DNA of 64,000 nt from contig CP099605.1 in NCBI GenBank assembly GCA_024372625.1, positions 1,736,001-1,800,000 of the forward strand. Reading direction: 5' to 3'. Positions 1 through 10,535 of this stretch are shown in pieces. The number at the start of each line of letters is the position of its first letter. Position 1 is the stretch's first letter. Position numbers and translations under genes: made by a program. The notes under the pieces were generated by a model. It saw only the letters and a program-made list of their open reading frames with translations, was not told the DNA's origin and did not search any database. This DNA comes from Comamonadaceae bacterium OTU4NAUVB1. Lineage in GTDB: Bacteria; Pseudomonadota; Gammaproteobacteria; Burkholderiales; Burkholderiaceae_C.

Positions 1-147
1 GACGTCGAGGTCATCCGCGCCATGGCCCATCGCGTGATCGTGATGAAGGACGGTGCCATCCTGGAGGCCGGCCCCGTGGACCGCGTGCTCGACGCGCCCG
101 ACCATCCCTACACCCGCCAGCTGGTCTCCGCCGCGCGGCTGTCCTAG
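1..147 (+). CDS. Oligo/dipeptide ABC transporter ATP-binding protein, C-terminal end (partial)
   Basis: Only the last 48 codons are present; the gene begins outside the window. The visible tail contains an AHRVIVMKDG segment, which follows the H-loop in ABC ATPases, and an HPYTRQLV motif typical of the C-terminal oligopeptide/dipeptide (Opp/Dpp, DppD/OppD/OppF type) extension. It would energise peptide or related solute import at the inner membrane together with permease and binding protein genes lying upstream. The substrate cannot be told from this fragment. The MFS gene follows after 24 bases. Confidence 0.85.
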   Translation, partial: DVEVIRAMAHRVIVMKDGAILEAGPVDRVLDAPDHPYTRQLVSAARLS

Positions 148-171
148 CACCGACACGAACGGAAACCGCGA

Positions 172-1371
172 ATGCCGCCTTCCCAAGACGATCGACGCGC
201 CGCCTGGCGGGCGGCGCTGGCCTGCATGGTGACGCTGTCGGTGGCGATGGGCCTGGGTCGCTTCGCCTTCACCCCGATGCTGCCGATCATGCTGCACGAG
301 GGACGGCTCGACCTGCAGGCCGGCGGGCTGCTGGCGTCGCTCAACTACCTGGGCTACTTTCTCGGTGCGGTGACCTGCGCCGCCCTGAAGGTGCGCGCGG
401 CGACGATGGTGCGCGGCGGGCTGCTGGCCACGGCCGCGCTGCTCCTGGGCATGGGGCTGCTGCACGGTTTCACCGCCTGGGGCACGTTGCGAACCCTGGC
501 CGGCGTGATGAGCGCCTGGGTCTTCGTCTTCGCCTCGGGCTGGGGCCTGCGCCGGCTGGCGGAGACCGGCGGGTCGCAGCTCGCCGGCGTGATCTATTGC
601 GGCCCGGGCATCGGCATCGCGGTGACGGGGCTGCTCGGCGGCGTGGCGGGCCGCTGGGGCGCCGATGCCGCCTGGATCGGCTTCGGGATGCTGGCGCTGG
701 TCCTGATCGCGGCGATCTGGCGCGTGTTCGACGACGGTGCCGTGGCGGCGGCGGGCGGGTCGGGCCCTGCGGTGGGCCCGCGTCCGGCGTCGCCGCGCGA
801 CCGCGCCGATGCCGGGTGGCTGGTCGGGCTGTATGGACTGGCCGGCTTCGGCTACATCATCACGGCCACGTTCCTGCCCCTGATCGCGCGCCAGGCCCTC
901 CCGGGCTCGAACTGGCCCGACCTGTTCTGGCCGCTGTTCGGCCTGGCGATCGTGCCCGGCGCGCTGATCGGCTCGCGCGCGCCCGCCGCGTGGGACAACC
1001 GGCTGCTGCTGTCGGTGGCCTACGCGCTTCAGGCGCTGGGTGTGGTGCTGACCGTGGTCTGGCCGACGGTGGCCGGCTTCGCGCTGGGCAGCCTGCTGCT
1101 GGGCATGCCGTTCACGGCGATCACGCTGTTCGCCGTGCGCGACGCCCGGCGGTTGCGCGGCAACGCCGCCGCCGGGCTGATCGGCTATGCGACGGCGTCC
1201 TATGGCGTCGGCCAGATCCTGGGTCCCCTGTTCGCCGCACCGCTGGCGCACCGCACCGGCTCGTTCGCCGTGCCGCTCCTGGTGGCCGCATTGGGGTTGG
1301 GCATCGGCTCGCTGCTGTTCGCACGGGTCTGGTGGCGTTCACGCGCCGGAACGAGGCTCGTCGGGGCCTGA
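172..1371 (+). CDS. YbfB/YjiJ family MFS transporter
   Basis: A 399-residue, very hydrophobic protein with about 12 membrane segments. The first segment carries the SVAMGLGRFAFTPMLP pattern characteristic of the YbfB/YjiJ (DUF1228) branch of the major facilitator superfamily, and a central Pro/Ala-rich loop near residues 195-220 separates the two six-helix halves. It presumably exports or imports a small molecule across the inner membrane; the substrate is unknown. It lies 24 bases after the ABC ATPase gene on the same strand, so co-transcription is possible. The ATG at 172 begins the first conserved segment after a short polar lead. Confidence 0.85.
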   Translation: MPPSQDDRRAAWRAALACMVTLSVAMGLGRFAFTPMLPIMLHEGRLDLQAGGLLASLNYLGYFLGAVTCAALKVRAATMVRGGLLATAALLLGMGLLHGFTAWGTLRTLAGVMSAWVFVFASGWGLRRLAETGGSQLAGVIYCGPGIGIAVTGLLGGVAGRWGADAAWIGFGMLALVLIAAIWRVFDDGAVAAAGGSGPAVGPRPASPRDRADAGWLVGLYGLAGFGYIITATFLPLIARQALPGSNWPDLFWPLFGLAIVPGALIGSRAPAAWDNRLLLSVAYALQALGVVLTVVWPTVAGFALGSLLLGMPFTAITLFAVRDARRLRGNAAAGLIGYATASYGVGQILGPLFAAPLAHRTGSFAVPLLVAALGLGIGSLLFARVWWRSRAGTRLVGA

Positions 1372-1387
1372 ACATCGGCGCGCGCGC

Positions 1388-1416
1388 CTGGGCGACGTAG
1401 CCATTTGGCATATAAT
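1388..1416 (+). promoter_or_regulatory. Candidate promoter of the rimP operon
   Basis: A perfect TATAAT hexamer lies at 1411-1416, in the gap between the MFS gene and rimP. The matching -35 region (about 1388-1393) is a poor match to TTGACA. If used, transcription would begin near 1423, only a few bases ahead of the terminator-like hairpin at 1432-1462. The call rests on the -10 box and position only. Confidence 0.45.
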
Positions 1417-1431
1417 CCGAAGCTCACGACC

Positions 1432-1462
1432 AAACGGGCGGGTACCAACCGCCCGTTTTTTT
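1432..1462 (+). terminator. Intrinsic terminator/attenuator in the rimP leader
   Basis: A 10-bp GC-rich stem (1432-1441 paired with 1449-1458) with a 7-base loop runs into a run of seven T residues. It sits between the MFS stop codon and the rimP start, directly downstream of a TATAAT box. It may terminate the MFS transcript, attenuate the rimP-nusA-infB operon, or both. A terminator-shaped rimP leader RNA has been reported from comparative genomics in proteobacteria; that this is the same element is inference. Confidence 0.75.
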
Positions 1463-1550
1463 ATGGGTCGAAACATTTCCGATGCGGCGTCCGCGGGCTG
1501 GCGACGCGGCATCGGACGCACCCCGGAATCCCAAAGGCGCTAACAGACAC

Positions 1551-2201
1551 GTGGCATTGCAGCAGACAGTGGAACAAACCGTGGCCGGTCTCGGCTACGA
1601 CCTCGTCGAAATCGAACGATCGGCGGGTGGATTGCTGCGTGTCACGATTGATTTGCCCTGGATCGCCCCCAGCTCGGAAGCTGTGGCGGCAGGCGTCCCC
1701 GAACCCTTCGTGACGGTCGAGGATTGCGAGAAGGTCACGCGGCAGTTGCAGTTCGCCCTGGAAGTCGACGGCGTCGACTACAAGCGCCTTGAAGTCTCCT
1801 CGCCGGGCATTGATCGCCCGCTGCGCAACCAGCAGGATTTCGAGCGGTTCGTCGGCGAGGTGATCGACGTCACGCTCAAGGCACCCATGGGTGCGGCGGC
1901 CGGCGGCCAGGTCGCCGCCAATCGCAAGAAGTTTCGCGGCACGCTCGAGCGTGCCGACGGTGGAGGTTGGCAGATCGTCTGGAGCGACGCGCCGGCTGTG
2001 AAGCCGGGACAGAAGATCGGGAAGAAGCGCGCGCTCGCACCGTTGCAGGCGCTGGGCTTCGTGCTGGAGGAGTTGCGCGAAGCGCGGCTCGCGCCGATCG
2101 TGGATTTCAAGGGCCGCAGGGCCAGGGCCGCCGAAGGTTCGACGCAGCGGGGTCCGGATGACGTCGCTTCGGAGGATGGCGGCATGGAAATGTCGGACTG
2201 A
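1551..2201 (+). CDS. rimP: Ribosome maturation factor RimP
   Basis: RimP binds the free 30S subunit and assists its late maturation. The N-terminal alpha/beta domain (about residues 1-95, including LEVSSPGIDRPL) and the C-terminal SH3-like domain are both recognisable. At about 216 residues it is longer than many RimPs because of a Gly/Ala-rich insert in the C-terminal domain and an acidic tail. I chose the GTG at 1551, just before LQQTVEQTVAGLGYDLVEIE where family members begin; an in-frame start at 1482 would add an Arg/Ala-rich stretch without family resemblance. First gene of the rimP-nusA-infB operon, 18 bases before nusA. Confidence 0.93.
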   Translation: MALQQTVEQTVAGLGYDLVEIERSAGGLLRVTIDLPWIAPSSEAVAAGVPEPFVTVEDCEKVTRQLQFALEVDGVDYKRLEVSSPGIDRPLRNQQDFERFVGEVIDVTLKAPMGAAAGGQVAANRKKFRGTLERADGGGWQIVWSDAPAVKPGQKIGKKRALAPLQALGFVLEELREARLAPIVDFKGRRARAAEGSTQRGPDDVASEDGGMEMSD

Positions 2202-2219
2202 CAAGAGGAGCTAGGGGCA

Positions 2220-3704
2220 ATGAATCGCGAAATGTTGATGTTGGTGGATGCGATCTCGCGCGAGAAGAACGTCGAGCGCGACGTCGTCTTCGGCGCGGTC
2301 GAATCCGCGCTGGCGCAGGCCACCAAGAAGCTCTATCAAGGCGAAGTGGACATCCGCGTGGTGGTGGACCGCGACAGCGGCAATTACGAGACCTTCCGTC
2401 GCTGGCACGTCGTTCCCGACGAGGCCGGCCTCCAATTGCCCGAGCAGGAGATCCTGCTGTTCGAGGCCAAGGAGGAGATGCCCGACATCGAGGTCGACGA
2501 GTACATCGAGGAGTCGGTGGATTCGGTGCCGATCGGGCGCATCGGCGCGATGGCCGCCAAGCAGGTGATCCTGCAGAAGATCCGCGACGCCGAGCGCGAG
2601 ATGCTGCTGAACGACTTCATGTCGCGCGGCGACAAGATCTTCGTCGGTACCGTCAAGCGCCTGGACAAGGGCGACATCATCGTCGAAGCCGGCCGTGTCG
2701 AGGGACGCCTGCGCCGCAGCGAGATGATCGCCAAGGAAAACCTGCGCAACGGCGACCGCGTGCGGGCCATGATCATGGAGGTCGACCTGACGCTGCGCGG
2801 TGCGCCGATCATCCTGTCGCGCTCCGCGCCGGAATTCATGATCGAGCTGTTCCGCCAGGAAGTGCCGGAGATCGAGCAGGGTCTCCTCGAGATCAAGAGC
2901 TGTGCGCGCGATCCGGGATCGCGCGCCAAGATCGCCGTGCTCTCGCACGACAAGCGCGTCGACCCGATCGGTACCTGCGTCGGCGTGCGTGGCACCCGCG
3001 TGAATGCCGTGACCAACGAACTCGCCGGCGAGCGCGTCGACATCGTGCTGTGGAGCGAGGACCCGGCGCAGTTCGTGATCGGTGCCCTGGCGCCTGCGAA
3101 CGTCTCGTCGATCGTGGTGGACGAGGAAAAGCATGCCATGGACGTGGTCGTCGACGAGGAGAACCTCGCGATCGCCATTGGCCGGGGCGGCCAGAACGTG
3201 CGCCTGGCTTCCGACCTCACGGGTTGGAAGATCAACATCATGGACGCCAACGAGTCGGCCCAGAAGCTCGCGCTCGAAACCGATTCCAGCCGCAAGCTGT
3301 TCATCGAGAAGCTCGACGTCGACGAGGAGATCGCCGACATCCTGATCAATGAAGGTTTCACGAGCCTGGAGGAGGTGGCCTACGTGCCGATCTCCGAACT
3401 GCTCGAGATCGAAGGCTTCGACGAGGACACGATCAACGAGTTGCGCACCCGTGCCAAGGATGCGCTGCTCACGATGGAAATCGCCAAGGAAGAAAGCGCC
3501 GAAGGCGTCTCGCAGAACCTGCGCGACCTCGAAGGCCTCGACGCCGAACTCATTCCGAAATTGGCCGAGGCGGGTGTCCATACCCGCGACGACCTGGCCG
3601 ACCTCGCGGTCGACGAACTCACCGAGATCACCGGCCACAGCGCCGATGACGCCAAAGCCCTCATCTTGAAAGCCCGCGAACACTGGTTCGCGGGCCAAGA
3701 GTGA
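2220..3704 (+). CDS. nusA: Transcription termination/antitermination protein NusA
   Basis: NusA binds RNA polymerase and nascent RNA, affecting pausing, intrinsic termination and antitermination. In the 494-residue product the order is the N-terminal polymerase-binding domain, S1 domain (about residues 135-200), two KH modules ([10 protein letters not shown] near 255 and [11 protein letters not shown] near 320), then two C-terminal acidic helix-hairpin repeats as in gammaproteobacterial and betaproteobacterial NusA. AGGAG lies upstream of the ATG. It sits between rimP and infB as usual. NusA commonly autoregulates this operon, which makes the upstream terminator hairpin a plausible target. 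Confidence 0.98.
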   Translation: MNREMLMLVDAISREKNVERDVVFGAVESALAQATKKLYQGEVDIRVVVDRDSGNYETFRRWHVVPDEAGLQLPEQEILLFEAKEEMPDIEVDEYIEESVDSVPIGRIGAMAAKQVILQKIRDAEREMLLNDFMSRGDKIFVGTVKRLDKGDIIVEAGRVEGRLRRSEMIAKENLRNGDRVRAMIMEVDLTLRGAPIILSRSAPEFMIELFRQEVPEIEQGLLEIKSCARDPGSRAKIAVLSHDKRVDPIGTCVGVRGTRVNAVTNELAGERVDIVLWSEDPAQFVIGALAPANVSSIVVDEEKHAMDVVVDEENLAIAIGRGGQNVRLASDLTGWKINIMDANESAQKLALETDSSRKLFIEKLDVDEEIADILINEGFTSLEEVAYVPISELLEIEGFDEDTINELRTRAKDALLTMEIAKEESAEGVSQNLRDLEGLDAELIPKLAEAGVHTRDDLADLAVDELTEITGHSADDAKALILKAREHWFAGQE

Positions 3705-3728
3705 CGGTCATGGAGGCACGAAGCACAT

Positions 3729-6700
3729 ATGTCCAGCACCACAGTCGCCGAGTTCGCGAACGAACTCAAGAAGACCCCCGAAACCCTGCTTGACCAGCTC
3801 AAGAGCGCCGGCGTGCCCAAGGCGGCGCCCACCGATGCCTTGACCGAGGCCGACAAGCAGCGGCTGCTCGGTTTCCTCAAGGCCAGCCACGGCACGGTCG
3901 AGCCGGAGCGCAAGAAGATCACGCTCGTGAAGAAATCCACCAGCGAGATCAAGCAGGCCGATGCCATGGGCCGTGCGCGCACGATCCAGGTCGAGGTGCG
4001 CAAGAAACGAACGTTCATCCAGCGCGACGACGCTCCGGCGTCGCCGCCCGAGCCCGTGCAGGCGATGCCGGTGGAGCCGCCTGTCCAGGAGCCCGTGGTG
4101 CCCAAGGTCGACGAGGCCGAACTGGCGCGTCGCGAGGAAGAGGCACGCCGTCAGGCCGAGCTGATCCGCCGCCAAGAAGAGGAGCTGGCCGAGAAGCGCC
4201 GGCAGCGCGAGGCGACCGAGGCCCTGGCCCGCGAGCAGGCCGAGCGTGTCGACCAGGCCGAACTGGCCGAGCGCCAGGCGCGCGACAAGGTCGAAGCCGA
4301 CGCGGAGGCACGCCGCAAGGCGGTTGCCGCGGCCACTGCGGCGACCGCCGCCACCAACGCGTTCTCCAAGAGCATCGCGCCGTCCCATCGCGCGGCCGCC
4401 GCGGCTGCCGAGAAGGCCGCTGCCGAGAAGGCCGTCGCGGAGAAGGCAGCCGCGGAGAAGGCAGCCGCTGCGTCCGCTGCCGCTGCACAGACCCGCGAGG
4501 ATGCGAAGGCCAAGGTCGCCGCCGAATCCAAGGCCCGTGCCGACGAGGAAGCCGCACGTGCCAAGGACTTGGACGAACGCCGTCGCAAGGCGCTGGCCGA
4601 GGCCGAAGCCATCCGCGCCATGATGAACGCACCGGCCCGCGTGCTGGTGCCGCACAAGGCGCCGGAGAAGGAGATTCCGAAGCCCGCCGTCAAGGGCACG
4701 CTGCACAAGCCGGTCGCCCCTGTGGCCCGCCCGGGCGCGCCCGCTGCACCGGGTGCCGCCGCTGCGCCCGGAGCGGCCGCCGGCAAGGAAGTGAAATCGG
4801 CCAAACTCTCCTCGAGCTGGGCGGGTGATCCGGCCAAGAAGAAGGAAATCAAGACCCGTGGCGATGCCAGTGGTGGCGTCGGACGTGGGAACTGGCGTGG
4901 CGGTCCGCGTGGACGCCGCGGCAGCAACGACCGTGGGGGGCATGACGACCAGCACGTCCAGTCCGCACCGGTGGAAGTCCGCGTGCTCGAAGTGCACGTG
5001 CCCGAGACCATCACCGTCTCGGAACTGGCGCACAAGATGGCCGTCAAGGCCCAGGAAGTCATCAAGCAGCTGATGAAGCTGGGCATGATGGCGACCATCA
5101 ACCAGTCGCTCGACCAGGACACCGCGATGATCATCGTGGAGGACATGGGCCATACGGCCGTGGTCGCCGCGTTGGACGATCCCGAAGCGTTCACCGACGA
5201 GGACGTCGGCGCACAGGCGGGCGAATCGCTGCCGCGCGCTCCCGTCGTCACCGTCATGGGCCACGTCGACCACGGCAAGACCTCGCTGCTGGACTACATC
5301 CGGCGCGCCAAGGTGGCCGCGGGCGAGGCTGGCGGTATCACCCAGCACATCGGCGCCTATCACGTCGAGACCGATCGCGGCATGGTGTCGTTCCTCGACA
5401 CGCCCGGCCACGAAGCGTTCACCGCCATGCGTGCCCGGGGTGCCCAGGCCACCGACATCGTCATCCTGGTGGTGGCGGCCGACGACGGCGTGATGCCGCA
5501 GACCAAGGAAGCCATCAAGCACGCGAAGGCGGCCGGGGTGCCGATCGTGGTGGCGATCAACAAGGTCGACAAGCCCGATGCCAACCTCGATCGCGTCAAG
5601 CAGGAACTGGTGGCCGAGGAGGTCGTGCCCGAAGAGTACGGCGGCGAGGTGCCGTTCGTGCCCGTGTCCGCCAAGACGGGACAGGGCATCGACGACCTGC
5701 TCGAGCAGGTGCTGCTGCAGGCCGAGGTGCTGGAACTGAAGGCGCCGGTCGAAGCCGCCGCCAAGGGCCTGGTCATCGAGGCGCAACTCGACAAGGGCCG
5801 CGGCCCGGTCGCGACCGTGCTGGTCCAGTCCGGTACGCTCAAGACCGGTGACGTGGTGCTGGCCGGCTCGACCTATGGACGCGTGCGGGCCATGCTCGAC
5901 GAGAACGGGCGTTCGAGCAAGTCCGCCGGACCGTCGATCCCGGTCGAGATCCAGGGTCTGACCGAGGTGCCGCAGGCTGGTGACGAATTCATGGTGATGG
6001 CCGACGAGCGCCGGGCGCGCGAGATCGCCACGTACCGCGCCGGCAAGTTCCGCAACACCAAGCTGGCCAAGCTGCAGGCTTCCAACCTGCAGAGCGTCTT
6101 CACCGACCTGTCGGCGGGCGAGGTGCAGACACTGCGCCTGATCATCAAGGCCGACGTGCAGGGTTCGCAGGAAGCCCTGGCGCAATCGCTGCTCAAGCTG
6201 GCGACCGAGGAGGTCAAGGTGCAGGTGGTGTACGCCGGTGTCGGCGGCATCAGCGAGAACGACATCAACCTCGCGATCGCTTCGAAGGCGGTGGTGATCG
6301 GCTTCAACGTGCGTGCCGATGCCGGTGCGCGCAAGCTGGCCGAGAACAACGGCGTTCAGCTGAACTACTACAGCATCATCTACGACGCGGTCGACGAGAT
6401 CAAAGTCGCCATGTCGGGCATGCTTGCGCCGGAGCGTCGCGAGGAAGTCATCGGCACGGCCGAGATCCGCACGGTGTTCGTCGCCTCGAAGATCGGCACG
6501 GTCGCGGGCTCGTACATCACGTCGGGCTCGGTCAACCGGGGCGCGCATTTCCGGCTGCTGCGCGACAACGTCGTGGTCTACACCGGCGAGATCGATTCGC
6601 TCAAGCGGCTCAAGGACGACGTGCGCGAGGTCCGCGAGGGCTTCGAGTGCGGCATCAAGCTCAAGAACTACAACGACATCAAGGAAAACGATCAGTTGGA

Positions 6701-6737
6701 GTTCTTCGAGATCCGGGAAATCGCCCGGACCTTGTAA
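3729..6737 (+). CDS. infB: Translation initiation factor IF-2
   Basis: IF-2 is the GTPase that places initiator fMet-tRNA on the 30S subunit and promotes subunit joining. The 1002-residue protein has an IF2_N module (residues 1-50), an IF-2-associated segment (about 60-100), a long charged and Ala-rich linker (about 110-400) with imperfect AEKAA repeats, a second IF2_N module (about 420-475), then the GTPase (G1 GHVDHGKT near 512, G3 DTPGHEAF near 556, G4 NKVD near 610) and the C-terminal tRNA-binding domains. The linker length is typical of betaproteobacteria. Lies 24 bases after nusA and 15 before rbfA. Confidence 0.98.
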   Translation: MSSTTVAEFANELKKTPETLLDQLKSAGVPKAAPTDALTEADKQRLLGFLKASHGTVEPERKKITLVKKSTSEIKQADAMGRARTIQVEVRKKRTFIQRDDAPASPPEPVQAMPVEPPVQEPVVPKVDEAELARREEEARRQAELIRRQEEELAEKRRQREATEALAREQAERVDQAELAERQARDKVEADAEARRKAVAAATAATAATNAFSKSIAPSHRAAAAAAEKAAAEKAVAEKAAAEKAAAASAAAAQTREDAKAKVAAESKARADEEAARAKDLDERRRKALAEAEAIRAMMNAPARVLVPHKAPEKEIPKPAVKGTLHKPVAPVARPGAPAAPGAAAAPGAAAGKEVKSAKLSSSWAGDPAKKKEIKTRGDASGGVGRGNWRGGPRGRRGSNDRGGHDDQHVQSAPVEVRVLEVHVPETITVSELAHKMAVKAQEVIKQLMKLGMMATINQSLDQDTAMIIVEDMGHTAVVAALDDPEAFTDEDVGAQAGESLPRAPVVTVMGHVDHGKTSLLDYIRRAKVAAGEAGGITQHIGAYHVETDRGMVSFLDTPGHEAFTAMRARGAQATDIVILVVAADDGVMPQTKEAIKHAKAAGVPIVVAINKVDKPDANLDRVKQELVAEEVVPEEYGGEVPFVPVSAKTGQGIDDLLEQVLLQAEVLELKAPVEAAAKGLVIEAQLDKGRGPVATVLVQSGTLKTGDVVLAGSTYGRVRAMLDENGRSSKSAGPSIPVEIQGLTEVPQAGDEFMVMADERRAREIATYRAGKFRNTKLAKLQASNLQSVFTDLSAGEVQTLRLIIKADVQGSQEALAQSLLKLATEEVKVQVVYAGVGGISENDINLAIASKAVVIGFNVRADAGARKLAENNGVQLNYYSIIYDAVDEIKVAMSGMLAPERREEVIGTAEIRTVFVASKIGTVAGSYITSGSVNRGAHFRLLRDNVVVYTGEIDSLKRLKDDVREVREGFECGIKLKNYNDIKENDQLEFFEIREIARTL

Positions 6738-6752
6738 GGCGAAGAACCGAGC

Positions 6753-7124
6753 ATGCCCAAGAGAAAACCCGCCGCGCCCAACCGTTCGTTCAAGGTCGCC
6801 GATCAGATCCAGCGCGATCTGACCGAGCTGATCGCGCGCGAACTCAAGGACCCGCGTGTGGGCATGGTCACGATCCAGGCAATCGAGGTCACGCCGGACT
6901 ACGCGCACGCCAAGGTGTTCTTCAGCGTCCTCACCGGCGATCCGGTGGAGACGACCGAGGCACTGAGCCAGGCCGCCGGCTTTCTGCGCAGCGGCCTGTT
7001 CAAGCGTCTGCACATCCACACCGTGCCGACGCTGCATTTCGTGTTCGACCGCACCACCGAGCGCGCGGCCGACATGAACGCGCTCATCGCCCAGGCCGTC
7101 GCCTCCCGTTCCAAGGACGAGTAG
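6753..7124 (+). CDS. rbfA: 30S ribosome-binding factor RbfA
   Basis: RbfA is a small KH-fold protein that binds the 30S subunit near 16S helix 1 and is needed for its maturation and for cold adaptation. The 123-residue product shows the usual N-terminal [17 protein letters not shown] helix and the [13 protein letters not shown] segment followed by PTLHFVFD. It is placed between infB and truB, two bases before truB, so the three are almost certainly co-transcribed. Confidence 0.97.
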   Translation: MPKRKPAAPNRSFKVADQIQRDLTELIARELKDPRVGMVTIQAIEVTPDYAHAKVFFSVLTGDPVETTEALSQAAGFLRSGLFKRLHIHTVPTLHFVFDRTTERAADMNALIAQAVASRSKDE

Positions 7125-7126
7125 CC

Positions 7127-8095
7127 ATGAACGCGCCACGCACGAGGGTGCAGCGGCGCCCCGTGCATGGGGTGTTGCTGCTCGACAAGCCACTCGGACT
7201 TTCGAGCAACCAAGCGTTGCAGAAGGCCAAGTGGCTGCTGCGCGCCGAGAAGGCGGGCCACACCGGCACGCTCGATCCGCTGGCCAGTGGCGTGCTGCCG
7301 CTGTGCTTCGGCGCGGCGACCAAATTCAGCCAGCTGCATCTGGAAGCCGACAAGACCTACGAGGCCACTGCGCGTCTGGGCGTGAAGACGACCACCGGCG
7401 ATGCCGAGGGCGATGTCGTGTCCGAGCGTCCCGTGCGCGTCGCTGCGGCCGATCTGGCGCTCGTGGAAGCACGTTTCACAGGCTCGCTTCGCCAGATGCC
7501 GCCGATGCACAGTGCCTTGAAAAAGGATGGCAAGGCGCTCTATGAGTACGCCCGTGAAGGCATCGAGGTCGAGCGCGCGCCGCGCGACATCGTGGTCCAT
7601 GCACTGTCGCTGGAACTGATCGAGCCCGACCTCATCCGCATCGTGGCGACCGTCAGCAAGGGCACCTACATCCGCACCCTCGGCGAGGACATCGGCGAGG
7701 CGCTCGGTTGCGGCGCGCACTTGCGCTCGCTGCGTCGCCTGGCCACGGGCGATTTCGCCGTCGCGCGCTGCGTGACGCTCGACGCGCTCGAGGCGATGGA
7801 CGAACACCTGCGGCAGGCCCGACTGCTGCCCGTCGAGTCGCTGGTCGCGGGCCATGACCGTGTCACGCTCGACGTCGACGATGCGGCACGTTTCCTCTCC
7901 GGCCTGCGCCGGCGGGGCGATTGGGCCGATGCCGAGGAGATCGCCGTCTTCGGCAGCCAGCCGGCGGCGTTCCTCGGGACGGCCCATGCGCGCGCACGAG
8001 AACTGATACCGGGGCGTTTGCTGAACCCCATCGAAATCCAGCAAATCCTTTTGAACGCACCTGTGAACGCAACTTTCTGCGAAACGACACCATGA
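7127..8095 (+). CDS. truB: tRNA pseudouridine(55) synthase TruB
   Basis: TruB converts U55 in the T-loop of tRNAs to pseudouridine and also acts as a tRNA chaperone. The N-terminal catalytic domain contains [17 protein letters not shown] with the catalytic Asp, and the C-terminal PUA-like part ends near [11 protein letters not shown]. Product is 322 residues. I used the ATG at 7127, two bases after rbfA; the reading frame is open further upstream but that is inside rbfA. Its TGA (8093-8095) overlaps the ATG of typA (8092) by four bases, suggesting translational coupling. Confidence 0.97.
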   Translation: MNAPRTRVQRRPVHGVLLLDKPLGLSSNQALQKAKWLLRAEKAGHTGTLDPLASGVLPLCFGAATKFSQLHLEADKTYEATARLGVKTTTGDAEGDVVSERPVRVAAADLALVEARFTGSLRQMPPMHSALKKDGKALYEYAREGIEVERAPRDIVVHALSLELIEPDLIRIVATVSKGTYIRTLGEDIGEALGCGAHLRSLRRLATGDFAVARCVTLDALEAMDEHLRQARLLPVESLVAGHDRVTLDVDDAARFLSGLRRRGDWADAEEIAVFGSQPAAFLGTAHARARELIPGRLLNPIEIQQILLNAPVNATFCETTP

Positions 8096-9918
8096 GTACC
8101 AAGCAAATCCGCAACATCGCCATCATTGCCCACGTGGACCATGGCAAGACCACGATGGTCGACCAGCTGCTGCGCCAGTCGGGCACCTTCGCCGACCACG
8201 AGAAGGTCGTCGACACCGTGATGGACAACAACGCCATCGAACGCGAGCGCGGCATCACCATCCTGGCCAAGAACTGCGCGGTGAGCTGGGAAGGCACGCA
8301 CATCAACATCGTCGACACCCCCGGCCACGCGGACTTCGGCGGAGAGGTCGAGCGCGCCCTGTCCATGGTGGACGGCGTCGTGCTGCTCATCGACGCCCAG
8401 GAAGGCCCGATGCCGCAGACCCGCTTCGTGACGAAGAAGGCGCTCGCGCTGGGCCTGAAGCCCATCGTGGTGGTCAACAAGGTCGACAAGCCCGGTGCGA
8501 ATCCCGACAAGGTCGTCAACGCCGCCTTCGACCTGTTCGACAAGCTCGGCGCCACCGACGAACAGCTGGACTTCCCGGTCGTCTACGCCTCGGGCATCAA
8601 CGGCTGGTCGTCGCTGGAGGAAGGCGAGCCCAACGAGCAGTGGGGTCCGGACATGTCCGCACTCTTCAACACCATCCTGAAGCACGTGCCGTCGCAGAAG
8701 GGTGACCCGGCCGCGCCGCTGCAGCTGCAGATCTCCGCGCTGGACTTTTCGACCTTCGTCGGCCGCATCGGTGTCGGTCGCATCAGCGCCGGCACGGTCA
8801 AGCCCATGATGGACGTCGTCGTCATGGAAGGTCCGGACGGCAAGGTCGTCAAGGGCCGCGTCAACCAGGTGCTGAAGTTCCACGGCCTCGACCGTGTGCA
8901 GGCGACCGAGGCCGGCCCGGGCGACATCGTGCTGATCAACGGGCTGTCGGAAATCGGCATCGGTGTGACGATCACCGACCCGTCCAATCCGGCCCCGATG
9001 CCGATGCTCAAGGTCGACGAGCCGACCCTGACGATGAACTTCTGCGTCAATACCAGCCCGCTGGCCGGCCGCGAAGGCAAGTACATCACCAGCCGCCAGA
9101 TCTGGGACCGCCTGCAGAAGGAACTGCAGCACAACGTCGCACTGCGCGTGAAGGAGACCGACGAGGAAGGCATCTTCGAGGTGATGGGTCGCGGCGAACT
9201 GCATCTGACCATCCTGCTGGAGAACATGCGCCGCGAAGGCTACGAGCTGGCCGTGTCGAAGCCGCGCGTGGTGTTCCGCGACGTCGACGGCGTGAAGCAC
9301 GAGCCGATCGAGCTGGTCACGGCCGACATCGAGGAAACCCATCAGGGTGGCGTGATGCAGGCGCTGGGCGAGCGCAAGGGCGAGCTGGTGAACATGGAGT
9401 CCGACGGCCGTGGGCGCGTGCGCCTCGAGTACCGCATCCCGGCACGCGGACTGATCGGTTTCACCAACGAGTTCCTGAACCTGACGCGCGGTTCGGGCCT
9501 GATCTCGAACATCTTCGACAGCTACGAGCCGCACAAGGGCGACATCGCCAGCCGCAAGAACGGTGTGCTGATCTCCATGGACGACGGCGAGATCTTCACG
9601 TACGCGCTGGGCAAGCTCGACGATCGCGGCCGCATGTTCGTCAAGGCGAACGATCCGGTGTACGAAGGCATGATCGTGGGCATCCACAGCCGCGACAACG
9701 ACCTGGTGGTGAATGCCACGCGCACCAAGCAGCTGACCAACTTCCGCGTCTCCGGCAAGGAAGATGCGATCAAGATCACGCCGCCCATCGAACTCACCCT
9801 GGAATACGGCGTGGAGTTCATCGAGGACGACGAACTGGTCGAGATCACGCCCAAGAGCGTGCGTCTGCGCAAGCGCTACCTCAAGGAACACGAGCGCAAG
9901 CGCGCCAGCCGCGACTGA
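8092..9918 (+). CDS. typA: Translational GTPase TypA/BipA
   Basis: TypA (BipA) is a ribosome-associated GTPase that supports 50S assembly and growth at low temperature or under stress. The 608-residue product shows G1 AHVDHGKTT at residues 10-18, G3 [11 protein letters not shown]4 NKVDKP, then EF-G-like domains and the BipA-specific C-terminal domain ending with SVRLRKRYL. The ATG overlaps the truB stop by four bases (ATGA). It is the last gene of this operon; a strong palindromic terminator follows at 9981-10016. Confidence 0.97.
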   Translation: MSTKQIRNIAIIAHVDHGKTTMVDQLLRQSGTFADHEKVVDTVMDNNAIERERGITILAKNCAVSWEGTHINIVDTPGHADFGGEVERALSMVDGVVLLIDAQEGPMPQTRFVTKKALALGLKPIVVVNKVDKPGANPDKVVNAAFDLFDKLGATDEQLDFPVVYASGINGWSSLEEGEPNEQWGPDMSALFNTILKHVPSQKGDPAAPLQLQISALDFSTFVGRIGVGRISAGTVKPMMDVVVMEGPDGKVVKGRVNQVLKFHGLDRVQATEAGPGDIVLINGLSEIGIGVTITDPSNPAPMPMLKVDEPTLTMNFCVNTSPLAGREGKYITSRQIWDRLQKELQHNVALRVKETDEEGIFEVMGRGELHLTILLENMRREGYELAVSKPRVVFRDVDGVKHEPIELVTADIEETHQGGVMQALGERKGELVNMESDGRGRVRLEYRIPARGLIGFTNEFLNLTRGSGLISNIFDSYEPHKGDIASRKNGVLISMDDGEIFTYALGKLDDRGRMFVKANDPVYEGMIVGIHSRDNDLVVNATRTKQLTNFRVSGKEDAIKITPPIELTLEYGVEFIEDDELVEITPKSVRLRKRYLKEHERKRASRD

Positions 9919-9980
9919 GCGATTGAGCCGCCCTGGGCGGCATTTGGAGCGTCTGGTGGACCTCCCCCGACCAGCGTTCC

Positions 9981-10016
9981 CATGAAAAAACCGGCGCATG
10001 CGCCGGTTTTTTCATG
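9981..10016. terminator. Bidirectional intrinsic terminator (36-bp perfect palindrome)
   Basis: A perfect 36-bp palindrome: CATG, six A, CCGGCGCA, then the exact complement with six T and CATG. On either strand it gives a GC-rich stem followed by a T-run, so it can end both typA transcripts (plus strand) and those of the convergent lipoprotein gene at 10076-10480 (minus strand). Confidence 0.9.
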
Positions 10017-10075
10017 TCTGGGGGTGCGTCGACCACCCATCCAGGGGCGGCCGTCCGCGACCGCGGCGAATCCGC

Positions 10076-10480
10076 TCAGGGCCGTGCGACCTTCCAGACG
10101 CCGCCGACACCGTCGCCGGTCCGGTCGCCGGCCTTCGCGTCCTTGGCCCAGTAGTAGAGCGGTGCGCCCTTGTAGGCCCACTGCCGCGCGCCGTCGTCGC
10201 GCACGACGACGCTGTAGTCGCCCATCGTCCTGGCTGCGGGAGGCGCGGTCAGCGCCGGCCAGTTGGTGATGCACGGACCATTGCACACGGACTTGCCGCT
10301 GCCCACCACATCGCGGCCGAAGGTGTAGAGCGTCATGCCGTTCGGGCCGACGAGCACGCCGTCGGCCGTGCGCGTGGGCGTGTCCGCCATGGGTGCCGAC
10401 GTCGTCCTCGACATCGGGGAGTAGCTGCCGCAGCCCGCGAGGAGGGCGGTGGCGAGGATCGATGCGGTGATCAATTTCAT
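10076..10480 (-). CDS. Secreted-repeat lipoprotein (COG4315-like)
   Basis: A 134-residue predicted lipoprotein. The signal peptide ends in the lipobox LLAGC (MKLITASILATALLAGC), so the mature protein is anchored in the envelope. The mature part carries the short repeated pattern of the 'secreted repeat of unknown function' family, for example GMTLYTFGRDVVGSGKS with VCNGPCITNWPAL, and a second copy ending in APLYYWAKDAKAGDRTGDG. The ATG at 10480 follows an AGGAG site; an upstream in-frame ATG would bury the signal peptide. The biological role is not known. Confidence 0.85.
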   Translation of the reverse strand: MKLITASILATALLAGCGSYSPMSRTTSAPMADTPTRTADGVLVGPNGMTLYTFGRDVVGSGKSVCNGPCITNWPALTAPPAARTMGDYSVVVRDDGARQWAYKGAPLYYWAKDAKAGDRTGDGVGGVWKVARP

Positions 10481-10535
10481 GGAATCTCCTGGTGTGGTGG
10501 TCGAAACTGGAAAAACCTTCGGAAGCGTCGGCAGT

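Noticed and set aside
3708..7193. A very long open reading frame on the minus strand opposite infB
   Set aside because: It mirrors the codon pattern of infB in a high-GC genome; its product is low-complexity His/Leu/Asp/Gly-rich and no ribosome-binding site or family supports it. Similar long frames opposite cstA, clpA and the ABC exporter were rejected for the same reason.
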